A stretch of 64,000 nt of DNA, taken from JARIHD01 sp963815935. GTDB lineage: Bacteria > Patescibacteriota > Saccharimonadia > Saccharimonadales > UBA4665. The notes under the pieces are model-generated. The model worked only from the letters and a program-made list of their open reading frames with translations. It ran no database searches and was not told the DNA's origin. The position numbers and the translations under genes were made by a program. Numbering within the stretch: the stretch's first letter is position 1; the number at the start of each line of letters is the position of its first letter. The DNA lies in the NCBI GenBank assembly GCA_963815935.1, contig CAWFIL010000001.1, positions 1 through 64,000 of the forward strand, written 5' to 3'. Below, one piece after another: positions 13,821 through 22,270 of this stretch.

Positions 13821-15977
13821 ATGAGTGAAGCCCTTGCCATGGCCGGCGAGCCACTACCTACCTATGCAGAACTTACCGACTTCATAGAAAGCCACGAAAC
13901 GGAGTTGGACTACCTGGTAGGAGATACTGTCCATGCCACCGTGGGCGCCGACTATGACCCGCAGATCGAACGCCGGCGGACACTTGCGTCCGCCCACTTT
14001 GCGGCACAAACGTATTGCGGCGACATGCGGGCCTTTCCGCGCATGCACGAGGAATACCAGCAGACGCTTCGGGACCGTGTACAGGCGCTTTCGCCGGCCA
14101 GCATAAAGACGTTACTCTACACCCTGGTCGTGCATGACATCTGCAAAAATCAGGGCATCGTCGACGAGATGGTTGCCGGCGGCCTCGACCCCAAGGCCGA
14201 CCACGACCAGGCCTTTACGGCACTTATCTGCGACGGCCGGTTCGCTGCCACCAGGCAGCGTGTTATGCCCGGTTTCGACGCGCTACCCACCACCGAACAG
14301 ACCCAGATGCAGGAGGTTGCCAATATCAGCTCCAATTATGCACAGCTTTTGCAGGGTGAAGCTCCACCGCAAACCGCCCAGGGGTTCCATGATGCACTCG
14401 AGCATGATCCCGGCCTGGTAGAGATAAAAATCCTGGAGAGCCGCTTTGACATCTACGGCGCCGCAGGCGATGGCAGCGTATCACTTACCGGTACCGACGC
14501 CTTTGAACGACGTGCCGCCAATATGGACCAAGCGCTGACTAACTCCGGCCTGGCGAACGGGTACGACCGCATCGTTGACTTCTACGACAAAGAAATCATG
14601 TTCTTTACCGGTATTAACCTTGCCAGCCCGGCGCTTGCCGTGAGCTTCAGCATCGAAAGTCTCGCCGAATTGCGGCGCGAATTGCGGGCGCTCGCTCCGC
14701 TCAGCTGCCACTTGTGGACAGCATCGCCAGAAGCCTTTACGCAGCTCAGTGACCAGTTCAACGCCGCCCACCCGACTGCCCAAGAGATTCTGATGCACTG
14801 CTTGGCGGAACCGAATATTCGTTCCGGTATCCACTACTATGGTCCCACGCTCGTCCGTGAGCTAACACCGCGCATCGGTGAGGTAAAGGCCCTTGAGTAC
14901 TACGCCCATATTATGCAGGAGCTTATGATCGTCGACCAAGAGGCGCGACGGCGCGGTACCCCAGGCGTTATTATCGCCCAATTACGCGACCTTATTCGGG
15001 ACATCCAGGACGGCAGCGTGAACCCAGCGACTACCACCATGCGCTACCGTGCCCACGAAGAAGGCTTCGTAGCCGAGGCCAGCCACCCTGCGCTTACCAG
15101 TCTGGAAGACCTGCCCGTAGACGATCTCGAGAAATTGCGCGGCAAATCACTCTTGTTAGTGGGCGAAGGCGGCGGATCGGACGTGGTGCAGGCTGCCGCG
15201 CTGGCCAAACTCCTGGAGGAGCAATATGGCTGTCGGCCTTTGGCGCTTGTTTCAGCCCGCGGGAGGCGCCACCAAGTACAGGACGACGTCGAGACCATGG
15301 GCACATCACTCAAGCGCATAACGCCCGACACAGTCGCCGTAGGTGACTGGCGCTATGTCGAACACACGGTAGCCGGGGAATATCCCACCTGGCTGCTGCA
15401 ATCAGACGGGATTGAGACCACCTACGAACACATCGAGAAATTGCTGGCTGCCACCGGGGCGGAAGCGATTATCGGCGTTGACACCGGCGGTGACTCGCTC
15501 TACGTCAGCGAGCATCCCAGCTTCAGCGGCATGAACGAGCGCGACATTACACCCGACCGCGACTACGAGACCATGCGGGCGCTGGATGCCGTTGCCAAGG
15601 CTCACCCCGACGTGGTCGTCCAGTCGGCTATCATCGCGCCGGGAGTGGATGCACCGCCCTATGCCCGCGAGATGCTTGATGCCATCGGCGCCCGACGCAT
15701 GCTGCACCCAGTTGGTATGTCTGACAGGGTCGCCTCGTTGTATGCCAGATGGGGTATGAACGGTTCTCGGAGCGAAGAAGGGCTGTATGGCAAGACGCCG
15801 TTCGCTTGGCTAGCCGCACTACAAGGACGTTTCGGCGTGCAGCCATTGCCGTTGCCACATGACGCCATCCTTTCGGCCACCAATCCGTGGCGGGCGTACC
15901 TTTCCGTTACTCCTGCGATGGCCGAAGTCGTATTCGCCGATTTGCAGCGTCACGCCGACGCCACCACCAGACGGTGA
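13821..15977 (+). CDS. Large protein with C-terminal DUF1152-like domain
   Basis: A 718-residue protein. The C-terminal part from about residue 440 resembles DUF1152, with LLVGEGGGSDVVQAAALA, a Rossmann-like glycine loop, and IIGVDTGGDSLY. The N-terminal 430 residues are helical and unassigned; a short HD-like VVHDICKN occurs near residue 110, but the full HD pattern is not visible. I start at 13821, behind GAGGAG, because the earlier in-frame ATG lies inside the nusG terminator. Codon use is more GC-rich than nusG. It may be a two-domain enzyme acting on a nucleotide or sugar, but no activity is known for DUF1152. It interrupts the usual nusG-rplK order. Confidence 0.7.
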   Translation: MSEALAMAGEPLPTYAELTDFIESHETELDYLVGDTVHATVGADYDPQIERRRTLASAHFAAQTYCGDMRAFPRMHEEYQQTLRDRVQALSPASIKTLLYTLVVHDICKNQGIVDEMVAGGLDPKADHDQAFTALICDGRFAATRQRVMPGFDALPTTEQTQMQEVANISSNYAQLLQGEAPPQTAQGFHDALEHDPGLVEIKILESRFDIYGAAGDGSVSLTGTDAFERRAANMDQALTNSGLANGYDRIVDFYDKEIMFFTGINLASPALAVSFSIESLAELRRELRALAPLSCHLWTASPEAFTQLSDQFNAAHPTAQEILMHCLAEPNIRSGIHYYGPTLVRELTPRIGEVKALEYYAHIMQELMIVDQEARRRGTPGVIIAQLRDLIRDIQDGSVNPATTTMRYRAHEEGFVAEASHPALTSLEDLPVDDLEKLRGKSLLLVGEGGGSDVVQAAALAKLLEEQYGCRPLALVSARGRRHQVQDDVETMGTSLKRITPDTVAVGDWRYVEHTVAGEYPTWLLQSDGIETTYEHIEKLLAATGAEAIIGVDTGGDSLYVSEHPSFSGMNERDITPDRDYETMRALDAVAKAHPDVVVQSAIIAPGVDAPPYAREMLDAIGARRMLHPVGMSDRVASLYARWGMNGSRSEEGLYGKTPFAWLAALQGRFGVQPLPLPHDAILSATNPWRAYLSVTPAMAEVVFADLQRHADATTRR

Positions 15978-16037
15978 GCAGCATTTTGCAAACTGGCTAA
16001 GATATAGCATAATAGCAACCATAAACGAGGTAGAGGT

Positions 16038-16337
16038 ATGTCGGAACGGGTAAGTCGTGAAATGTTAAGGAGCGCCCTGATCGACGCTGTGCCTAACTGT
16101 GAAGTCGTCGCCGGCAGAATTTGCCTGGCCGCCATGCGCCGTTCCGGCGAAGAAGTCAGCTTCGATGGTGACATGTGCTACTTTGCCGCAGAAAGATTTA
16201 GTACCAACTGCCTGGGCACCGTCAATGCGGATGGGACAGAGGTCGCGGATTCTCTGGCTGACGGCGGCGGATGCCTGCGCGTCCAAGAAGTGGACGCCGA
16301 TCTCGACGCCCTAGAGCAGATCAGCCCCATACAGTAG
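16038..16337 (+). CDS. Small hypothetical protein
   Basis: A 99-residue acidic protein with four cysteines and no recognised family. The start has GAGG seven nt upstream, and a TTGCAA, 16 nt, CATAAT promoter precedes it. Content suggests a small soluble alpha/beta protein. It lies between the DUF1152-like gene and rplK. Confidence 0.5.
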   Translation: MSERVSREMLRSALIDAVPNCEVVAGRICLAAMRRSGEEVSFDGDMCYFAAERFSTNCLGTVNADGTEVADSLADGGGCLRVQEVDADLDALEQISPIQ

Positions 16338-16363
16338 ACATTTGTAGCAAAAAAGGCTATAAT
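16335..16363 (+). promoter_or_regulatory. rplK-rplA promoter
   Basis: TAGACA, a 17-nt spacer and a perfect TATAAT. The leader to the rplK start is about 75 nt and contains GGGGCTTCTAACCC, which could form a small hairpin. Confidence 0.75.
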
Positions 16364-16445
16364 TACATCTGTTACGCACTACTTAAAGGTAGGAGAGCTA
16401 GTAGGGGCTTCTAACCCGAACGCTCGTAAAAGGAGATTCAACACT

Positions 16446-16874
16446 ATGGCCAAAGCCGTAAAAGCAAACCTAAAGATGAAGATTCCCGCAGGTCGCGCCT
16501 CCGCTGCGCCTCCAGTAGGTAGCTCACTTGGTCAGCATGGCGTGAACATGATGGATTTCATCAATCCGTTCAACGACCAGACCAAAGACATGCAAGGCCA
16601 GACCGTGACCGTGCACATTACCATTTTTGACGACCGCACCATGAGCTGGCGCGTTGTAGGTATGCCTACCGACGACCGCATCCGTGCTGCCCTCGGCATC
16701 CAGAAAGGCTCTGGCCGCCCCAACAGCGAAAAAATCGCCAAGAAGCTGACCGACGCAATGCTTACTAAGATTGCCGAAGACAAAGCCGCCGATATGAACA
16801 CTGCCGATATCCCAGCCGTCAAGAAGATGGTTGCTGGCACCGCACGTTCGATGGGCGTTGAAGTAGAACAATAA
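16446..16874 (+). CDS. rplK: 50S ribosomal protein L11
   Basis: The 142-residue length and sequence (PAGRASAAPPVGSSLGQHGVN near the N-terminus, RPNSEKIAKKLTDAM later) are those of L11, which binds 23S rRNA at the GTPase-associated centre and contacts elongation factors. AAGGAG precedes the ATG. It is followed by rplA after a 54-nt gap holding an L1-type regulatory element. Confidence 0.97.
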   Translation: MAKAVKANLKMKIPAGRASAAPPVGSSLGQHGVNMMDFINPFNDQTKDMQGQTVTVHITIFDDRTMSWRVVGMPTDDRIRAALGIQKGSGRPNSEKIAKKLTDAMLTKIAEDKAADMNTADIPAVKKMVAGTARSMGVEVEQ

Positions 16875-16880
16875 TAAATT

Positions 16881-16914
16881 TGTGGGAGACCTTGTACTAG
16901 GGTCGCATGCACCA
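16881..16914 (+). promoter_or_regulatory. Putative L1-binding autoregulatory mRNA element
   Basis: GTGG pairs with CCAC, enclosing ACCT/AGGGT, with GGGAG on one side and CGCATGC on the other. These loops resemble the L1 binding site in 23S rRNA and the known L1 leader elements before rplA, by which free L1 represses its own translation. The element ends just before the GAGGAG ribosome-binding site. Confidence 0.6.
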
Positions 16915-16928
16915 CGAGGAGAATTACC

Positions 16929-17852
16929 ATGGCAAAAGAAGCCAAGAAACAAGATGTAGTAGCAGAAGACGTAGTAGTCACCGAGACTCCTATTGTTGAA
17001 GCAGTTACCGAGAAGCCAGAAGCTGAAGCAGTAGTTGAAAAAGCTACCGCTAAGGCCGGCAAGCGCAGTGCTAAGGCTGTTGCCGAAGCCGAAGAGAAAG
17101 CCGCCAAAGAAGAACGTAAGGCAAGTGCTGCCGAAGCCGAAGACAAGCCCAAGCAAGCCGCCAAGCCAGCTCGTTCACGCCTTGAGCGCCAGGGCAAAAA
17201 GTTCCAGGCAAGCGCTAAGCTTGTAGAGAAAGAAAAAGTTTACACCCTCAACGAAGCGTTGGAACTCGCCCTCAAGACTAATCCTGCTAAGTTTGACGCA
17301 ACCGTCGAACTGCACGTTAACTTGAACGTCGACCCACGTCACGCTGACCAGAACATCCGTGACAACCTGGTATTGCCTGCCGGTACTGGTAAGTCTATTC
17401 GTGTAGCTGTATTTGCTGACGACAAGATCGACGGTGCTGACCTCAGCGGCGTCGAAGAAATCATCAAGCAGCTCGACAAGGGCGTTATGGACTTCGACAT
17501 TCTTGTTTCGACTCCCGCCAACATGCCAAAACTCGGTAAGTACGCTCGCGCACTGGGTCCACGTGGTCTTATGCCAAACCCAAAGAGTGGTACAGTTACT
17601 ACCGACCTCAACAAGGCCGTTAACGAAGCTAAGGCCGGCCGTGTAGAGTACCGCGTAGACAGCACGGGTATTGTACATTTAGGCGTAGGTAAAGTCAGCT
17701 TTGGCAAGGCCAAGCTAGAAGAGAATGTTCGTGCAGTCTTTGCTAGTATCAAGGGCAACAAACCAGCATCCGTAAAGAGCAGCTATGTAAAAGTTGTTCA
17801 CATTACGACTACCATGGGCCCTTCGATCATGGTAGCCACCAACGAGCTCTAA
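16929..17852 (+). CDS. rplA: 50S ribosomal protein L1 with N-terminal extension
   Basis: The 307-residue protein is about 75 residues longer than typical L1. Residues 1-80 are a low-complexity Ala/Glu/Lys/Val tract. The canonical L1 fold then starts near RLERQGKKFQASAKLVEKEK and includes MPKLGKYARALGPRGLMPNPK and GTVTTDLNKAV. L1 forms the mobile stalk that ejects tRNA from the E site and represses its operon. The extension may add nonspecific RNA or protein contacts. GAGGAG precedes the ATG. Confidence 0.95.
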   Translation: MAKEAKKQDVVAEDVVVTETPIVEAVTEKPEAEAVVEKATAKAGKRSAKAVAEAEEKAAKEERKASAAEAEDKPKQAAKPARSRLERQGKKFQASAKLVEKEKVYTLNEALELALKTNPAKFDATVELHVNLNVDPRHADQNIRDNLVLPAGTGKSIRVAVFADDKIDGADLSGVEEIIKQLDKGVMDFDILVSTPANMPKLGKYARALGPRGLMPNPKSGTVTTDLNKAVNEAKAGRVEYRVDSTGIVHLGVGKVSFGKAKLEENVRAVFASIKGNKPASVKSSYVKVVHITTTMGPSIMVATNEL

Positions 17853-17870
17853 GCCGTTCGGAACTGGTTT

Positions 17871-17902
17871 AAAAAACACCTCCTCAGCGGGGGTGTTTTT
17901 TT
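17871..17902. terminator. Bidirectional terminator between rplA and the convergent MazG-like gene
   Basis: CACCTCC pairs with GGGGGTG around TCAGC, flanked by A6 on one side and T7 on the other. The T-run overlaps the stop codon of the convergent gene. Confidence 0.9.
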
Positions 17903-18668
17903 ATCGCACGTCGCCGTGGACGGTGTCGGTCTTAAAGACAGTACCTCGAAGGATGCGCGCGTTGACCTTGTCGATGTTATGGGACAGTAGCTGCGCGTAG
18001 CTGACGCCAAACTTAACCTCGACCAGGTTGGCGGCGTATAGTATCATTTCGCCGGCTCGCAGAGCTAGGTGGCTTCGGATGTGCGGAGCGGCCCCCTCAC
18101 GTAGGGCAGCTTCGGCAACAGTCAGAAAACGACTGCTTTTAGTCCAGTAGTCAAAGAAAGGGATAGTCTCTTCTACGCTGCGCCTAAAACTCTCTACTCC
18201 GGTATCACGGGCCGAAGCTTCGAGTACCCGCTGGCGCTCATCTATTGCGAGCCGTACAGCCTCTGCCATACTAATGTCAAATATATGCAGGAAATTGGCC
18301 ATGTGCCAACTAACGTCGCCGAATTCTTTGACGTGGAGTGCAATGGCTTCCTCTGTAATACGACCCGTATTAATAGAAGTATCGGTGGGAAGCTCTACGT
18401 TCGCGCCGACTACACCGGCGATCATAAGCATTCCCATGCGATTATAGTCCGGGTTACGCTCATCCTCACCCATAGTTTCGCCGAACTCTTCACGCACTCC
18501 AACATAGTGGTAAACCTCCGGTGGATAGTCGTAAATGCTGGGCGTAGTCTCACCGGTGGGTGTTACAAGTGTACTAGTATCATATTGGACCTGTGCCGCA
18601 GCCTGCTGCTGATACTCGTCCAGAAAGGTAAAGTCGGCGACTGTTCGCTCTAACTCAAGAATGGTCAT
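17901..18668 (-). CDS. MazG-like nucleotide pyrophosphohydrolase-fold protein
   Basis: A 255-residue, largely helical protein with VREEFGETMGE and later HVKEFGDVSWHMANFL, the EExxE and ExxD pattern of all-alpha NTP pyrophosphohydrolases (MazG, dUTPase-2 types). These metal-binding acids hydrolyse NTPs to NMP and PPi, often removing damaged or non-canonical nucleotides. The spacing between the two motifs is longer than in a minimal MazG. It is 10 nt downstream of the MprF-like gene, on the same strand. Confidence 0.65.
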   Translation of the reverse strand: MTILELERTVADFTFLDEYQQQAAAQVQYDTSTLVTPTGETTPSIYDYPPEVYHYVGVREEFGETMGEDERNPDYNRMGMLMIAGVVGANVELPTDTSINTGRITEEAIALHVKEFGDVSWHMANFLHIFDISMAEAVRLAIDERQRVLEASARDTGVESFRRSVEETIPFFDYWTKSSRFLTVAEAALREGAAPHIRSHLALRAGEMILYAANLVEVKFGVSYAQLLSHNIDKVNARILRGTVFKTDTVHGDVR

Positions 18669-18678
18669 AGTATCTCGT

Positions 18679-20367
18679 CTAGCGTTTGGTTTTCATTGCC
18701 CGGTTAAGCGCTGTCAGGGTACGCATGAAGCCGCGGATACCGCCACGATAGGCAATGTAGCGGCTACTCCATTCGGGGTCATACTTAGCCTTAAACTTGC
18801 GCAAACCACTAAACGAGTAGAAGCGGTCGCCATTGGCGTACACAAAACGCAGAGCATTATCGATAACGCTGCGCTCTTCGTCCTTGGCATCTAGGCCTGA
18901 CAGTGGGCAGAGGCCCATATTCAGCCGCGTGAAACCGGCCCGCTGTAAGTGAGCAATAAATTCCATTAGCAAAAAGTCATTGCAGTTACTAAGGCTACCT
19001 TTGGCGTGGCGCAATAGGTCGAAGTTAGCTTCGGCCTTGTCGTAAGACGGAATCTGGTTGATGAATGCCGTAACAACCCCATCTCCGTCGCGCAAAACCA
19101 TAAGATTACATTGCTGCATATACTCGATGCTAAAAGATCCCATCATAAAGCCACGTTCCGCCCGGCCAGGCTGCGCTAGCCATTGCTGCGATATATCAGC
19201 CAGACGCTCGAGGAGTTCGCTGCTGTGCGGAGCTTGCAGATAGGTGACAGCATACCCTTGTTTAACGAACTTGTTGCGTATTTGACGGAAATATTTACCC
19301 CGTACTGTTTCTGTTTGAAAGTGCTCTAAGTTAACGATTGCTTCTTCGCCGATCTTTTGAAGGCCAAAAACATGTTGCTTGTAGAGGTCTTTGGCATGCG
19401 GCTCGGTATGCACAAAGGCTGGCGACCAGTCGTTGGCATAACAAAAGTCATCAAAATCGCGCAGTAGATTGTCGTACTCACCGAAGTCGCCAAAAGGATC
19501 GCCAACTGATAGGGCAATGCCGCGGCTCACGCCGTATGCTAAGCCGGCTCGCCTATCTTCGGTAAAGAAATATGATTTATCTTGGGGCCATAACTTAAAG
19601 TAGTCTTCGCTATTGCCGCCGTAGTGCGCCAATAGCTTTTCGGCCAGCTGGCGATCGCTAGACTGGTTGGATAACTTCATTTTGAGCGGCTGGAAGAGCG
19701 ACGCCAGCCCATAGGCTGTAGCAGTAATGCTTACAATCGACAGCGAGTCGAGGAAGACCTTGCCTCGCCGCGTATAGCCCACAACATCATCAGTGGTCAG
19801 GCCAAACTGGTCAACAGTGTGGTGTAGCGCCGTAATGATCGATATTTCTTGATGAAAATCGCGCTTGTCCAGGAGTATAAACCCAGTCACGCCGTATGCT
19901 GTAGTTATCAGCATTAATGACAGGATAAACCGCGCCGATGCGCCAAAGCTCCGCATATCACTGCGTACAGTAAAAGCCGGAGCGTACACCACCAAACCTG
20001 CCAAAATTACAGCAGGCAGCAGGACGCCTTCTAACATGTGGGCAAAGAACAGATTGGGAGCATCCCGAAAAATAAATAGCCGCGTTAGGCCAAGTACCAA
20101 AATTAGTCCATATAACATCAGACTCGCGAGCCAAGCTGTCCATTTTCGTTTGCGCAAATAGATACTTATATAAAGTAGCGTAAAACCCAGCACAAGGGGG
20201 ATGCCGAAGGTAAAGTTAGAAAAGCGTAAATGCAGCCCGTGCCCATGCCGCGCGGCAATATCCCCCAGTAAGATGCCGCTCACAAGCACTAGGCCATGCA
20301 ATGCAACCCCGTAAGTGAGGAGGCGCAGCAAGAGAGGCCCTTTATTGGTACGCATGGAGCTTGTCAT
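18679..20367 (-). CDS. MprF-like DUF2156 protein with membrane domain
   Basis: A 562-residue protein with about six membrane helices in the first 230 residues and a C-terminal DUF2156 domain of GNAT-like fold. Recognisable blocks are RKIRN-like FRQIRNKFVKQGY, ERGFMMGSFS, and RFYSFSGLRKFKAKYDPEW. In MprF and LysX this domain transfers an amino acid from charged tRNA to phosphatidylglycerol, reducing the negative charge of the membrane and giving resistance to cationic peptides. The membrane part is shorter than the flippase of MprF. The amino acid donor cannot be predicted. Confidence 0.82.
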   Translation of the reverse strand: MTSSMRTNKGPLLLRLLTYGVALHGLVLVSGILLGDIAARHGHGLHLRFSNFTFGIPLVLGFTLLYISIYLRKRKWTAWLASLMLYGLILVLGLTRLFIFRDAPNLFFAHMLEGVLLPAVILAGLVVYAPAFTVRSDMRSFGASARFILSLMLITTAYGVTGFILLDKRDFHQEISIITALHHTVDQFGLTTDDVVGYTRRGKVFLDSLSIVSITATAYGLASLFQPLKMKLSNQSSDRQLAEKLLAHYGGNSEDYFKLWPQDKSYFFTEDRRAGLAYGVSRGIALSVGDPFGDFGEYDNLLRDFDDFCYANDWSPAFVHTEPHAKDLYKQHVFGLQKIGEEAIVNLEHFQTETVRGKYFRQIRNKFVKQGYAVTYLQAPHSSELLERLADISQQWLAQPGRAERGFMMGSFSIEYMQQCNLMVLRDGDGVVTAFINQIPSYDKAEANFDLLRHAKGSLSNCNDFLLMEFIAHLQRAGFTRLNMGLCPLSGLDAKDEERSVIDNALRFVYANGDRFYSFSGLRKFKAKYDPEWSSRYIAYRGGIRGFMRTLTALNRAMKTKR

Positions 20368-20505
20368 TCTTGTTACCTATTATACGACATACGGATAACC
20401 TCGCCAGACTTTACAAGAAGTGGCATTTTAGGCATAATCTGGATAGTTCTGGTGGCCAGGCCACCTGCTTGATTACATGACTAACCTATTAGATTGGGAG
20501 ATATA

Positions 20506-20616
20506 ATGGCAGACGACAAATCACAGATTGACACCGATGGGTACTATGGCGACGATGACGCAAGCGACGAAGACATCGACCTCAGCTTCCTTGACGAAGA
20601 CGAAGACAAGAAATAG
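20506..20616 (+). CDS. Small acidic protein coupled to a glycosyltransferase gene
   Basis: Thirty-six codons from an ATG with GGGAG seven nt upstream encode a protein that is more than one third Asp plus Glu, ending DEDEDKK. The stop lies just before the likely TTG start of the glycosyltransferase, so the two are probably translationally coupled. A TTTACA, 17 nt, CATAAT promoter and a GGTGG/CCACC hairpin precede it. The strong ribosome-binding site and codon structure suggest it is real. Function unknown. Confidence 0.6.
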   Translation: MADDKSQIDTDGYYGDDDASDEDIDLSFLDEDEDKK

Positions 20617-20617
20617 T

Positions 20618-21793
20618 TTGCGGGTCGGCTTTGTCGTTCCCCATATCTTTATGCATCGAGAGATCCTCCCGCATGTTATTTTTTCGCCTGCCACACTTGC
20701 ATTGGATTTGGTTGCAGGCCTACAGCTGCGCGGTGTCGATGTCACACTGTTTTCGCCTGGGCCAGTTGATACATCGGTTTGCAACGTAACTGCCGATCTC
20801 TCATACTTCGAGCAAGAGCTCGCCCTGCGCGGCGATACTTATGTTGAACTACTCAAAAAGCATCCCTTCACCTTTATTACCTTAGCCCGCCAAGTACAAA
20901 GCGAAGTGGTTGCCAAGGCGTACGCCGCGGCCAATGCGGGCGAACTGGATCTGGTGCACGTTTACACCAACGAAGAAGATATAGCCCTGCCGTTTGCTTC
21001 GCTCTGCACTAAACCAGTCGTCTTTACGCACCATGATCCGTTTAACTTCTTGGTCAAATACAAGAGCGTCTTTCCCAAGTATAAGCGCCTCAACTGGATC
21101 TCGATGTCGTATGTTCAGCGCAAAGGTATGCCCGAAGACACCGACTGGGCAGGCAACGTCTACCATGGCATCTCCGAGCCTGGGCTCCGTCCGGTGGAAC
21201 GACCCACTGGCGACTACATTGCATACCTAGGCCGCATCATCCAACCAAAGGGTGTACACCTGGCGATTGCGGCCGTGCAACAATACAACAAAATACACCC
21301 CGAGCAGCCGGTAGTCCTCAAAATCGCCGGCAAGCATTACGCCGGTCACAAAAAGGATACCTACTGGCTAGAGCAGATTGAGCCACATGTAGACGGCACA
21401 TACATCCAGTACATAGGCTTCATTGACCAACCCAGTGCCAAGCGCGAATTTTTGGGCAATGCCAAAGCACTGATTGTACCATCATTGTTTGCCGAGCCCT
21501 TCGGCATGGTCAGTATCGAAGCCATGGCCAGCGGTACACCGGTTATTGCTTTGGACTCGGGCGCATTACCCGAGGTAATAGATGACATGACTACTGGCCG
21601 CCTGGTACAAAAAGCCATGACGCACAATAATGAGGTCGACGAGCCCGCCACTGCCGCCCGCCTAGCCGAGGCTATTGGCGCCATCGATGCTATCGACCGC
21701 AAAAAATGCCGTCAAGCCTACGAAGCCAACTTTACGACCGATCGCATGGTCGACGACCACCTCCAGATATATATGAATATCACTAACCCCTAA
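20618..21793 (+). CDS. Family 4 glycosyltransferase
   Basis: About 391 residues with the GT-B fold: an N-terminal RVGFVVPHIF strand-loop, a linker at YLGRIIQPKGVHLAI that opens the nucleotide-sugar domain, and the E-x7-E motif AEPFGMVSIEAMASGTP. Such enzymes transfer a sugar from UDP- or GDP-sugar to lipid or glycan acceptors. I set the start at the TTG at 20618, directly after the small acidic gene; upstream in-frame codons are that gene read in another frame. The 3' end overlaps the convergent gene by 11 nt. Confidence 0.87.
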   Translation: MRVGFVVPHIFMHREILPHVIFSPATLALDLVAGLQLRGVDVTLFSPGPVDTSVCNVTADLSYFEQELALRGDTYVELLKKHPFTFITLARQVQSEVVAKAYAAANAGELDLVHVYTNEEDIALPFASLCTKPVVFTHHDPFNFLVKYKSVFPKYKRLNWISMSYVQRKGMPEDTDWAGNVYHGISEPGLRPVERPTGDYIAYLGRIIQPKGVHLAIAAVQQYNKIHPEQPVVLKIAGKHYAGHKKDTYWLEQIEPHVDGTYIQYIGFIDQPSAKREFLGNAKALIVPSLFAEPFGMVSIEAMASGTPVIALDSGALPEVIDDMTTGRLVQKAMTHNNEVDEPATAARLAEAIGAIDAIDRKKCRQAYEANFTTDRMVDDHLQIYMNITNP

Positions 21794-22256
21794 CGCCTGT
21801 ACTACGCAACGCAACCGCGCTCAGTTCAAGAAAGAGATCGGATTGCTTCTCAACAATTGTTATCTCCGGGGAAAAATAGCCCAGTAGCAGCCGTGCCGCC
21901 CGCTCTCTGCGGCCTAGAAAGTAGATCTCAGGCGTGACAGCATCATTTGCGGCGCGTCGCGCGAGACGCGCTCCTATTGCGGCGCCCAATTCCATTACCA
22001 TCGTCCCGGGTGCATGCGCGGGGTCTTCGGGCACAACGTAGACAAAAGCATCACAACCAGCAGCTGCCTCTAGGTCAAGTTGCGCACGCTTAGCCGCTTC
22101 TTCAGGGTGGGCTAGCTTATTGTCGCGCCCTGCAAGCATAGTTTCACCCGTAGTAGTCCAATCGTGGGCCAGACTATAGCCCCGTGCCTCCAGTTCTGTC
22201 TGTAGGTCCTGGACAACAGTTATTTCGTGTATTGAGCCCGATACAAATACATCCAT
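21783..22256 (-). CDS. Nucleoside 2-deoxyribosyltransferase-like protein
   Basis: A 157-residue Rossmann-like protein beginning MDVFVSGSIHE, with DAFVYVVPED and GTMVMELGAAIGA. The MELG glutamate corresponds to the catalytic Glu region of the nucleoside 2-deoxyribosyltransferase family, which moves deoxyribose between bases. It is the last gene of the folA-thyA operon, 14 nt after thyA, which fits a role in deoxynucleotide salvage. Activity is inferred from fold and context. Confidence 0.65.
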   Translation of the reverse strand: MDVFVSGSIHEITVVQDLQTELEARGYSLAHDWTTTGETMLAGRDNKLAHPEEAAKRAQLDLEAAAGCDAFVYVVPEDPAHAPGTMVMELGAAIGARLARRAANDAVTPEIYFLGRRERAARLLLGYFSPEITIVEKQSDLFLELSAVALRSTGVRG

Positions 22257-22270
22257 CCCGGGTCCTAAGC

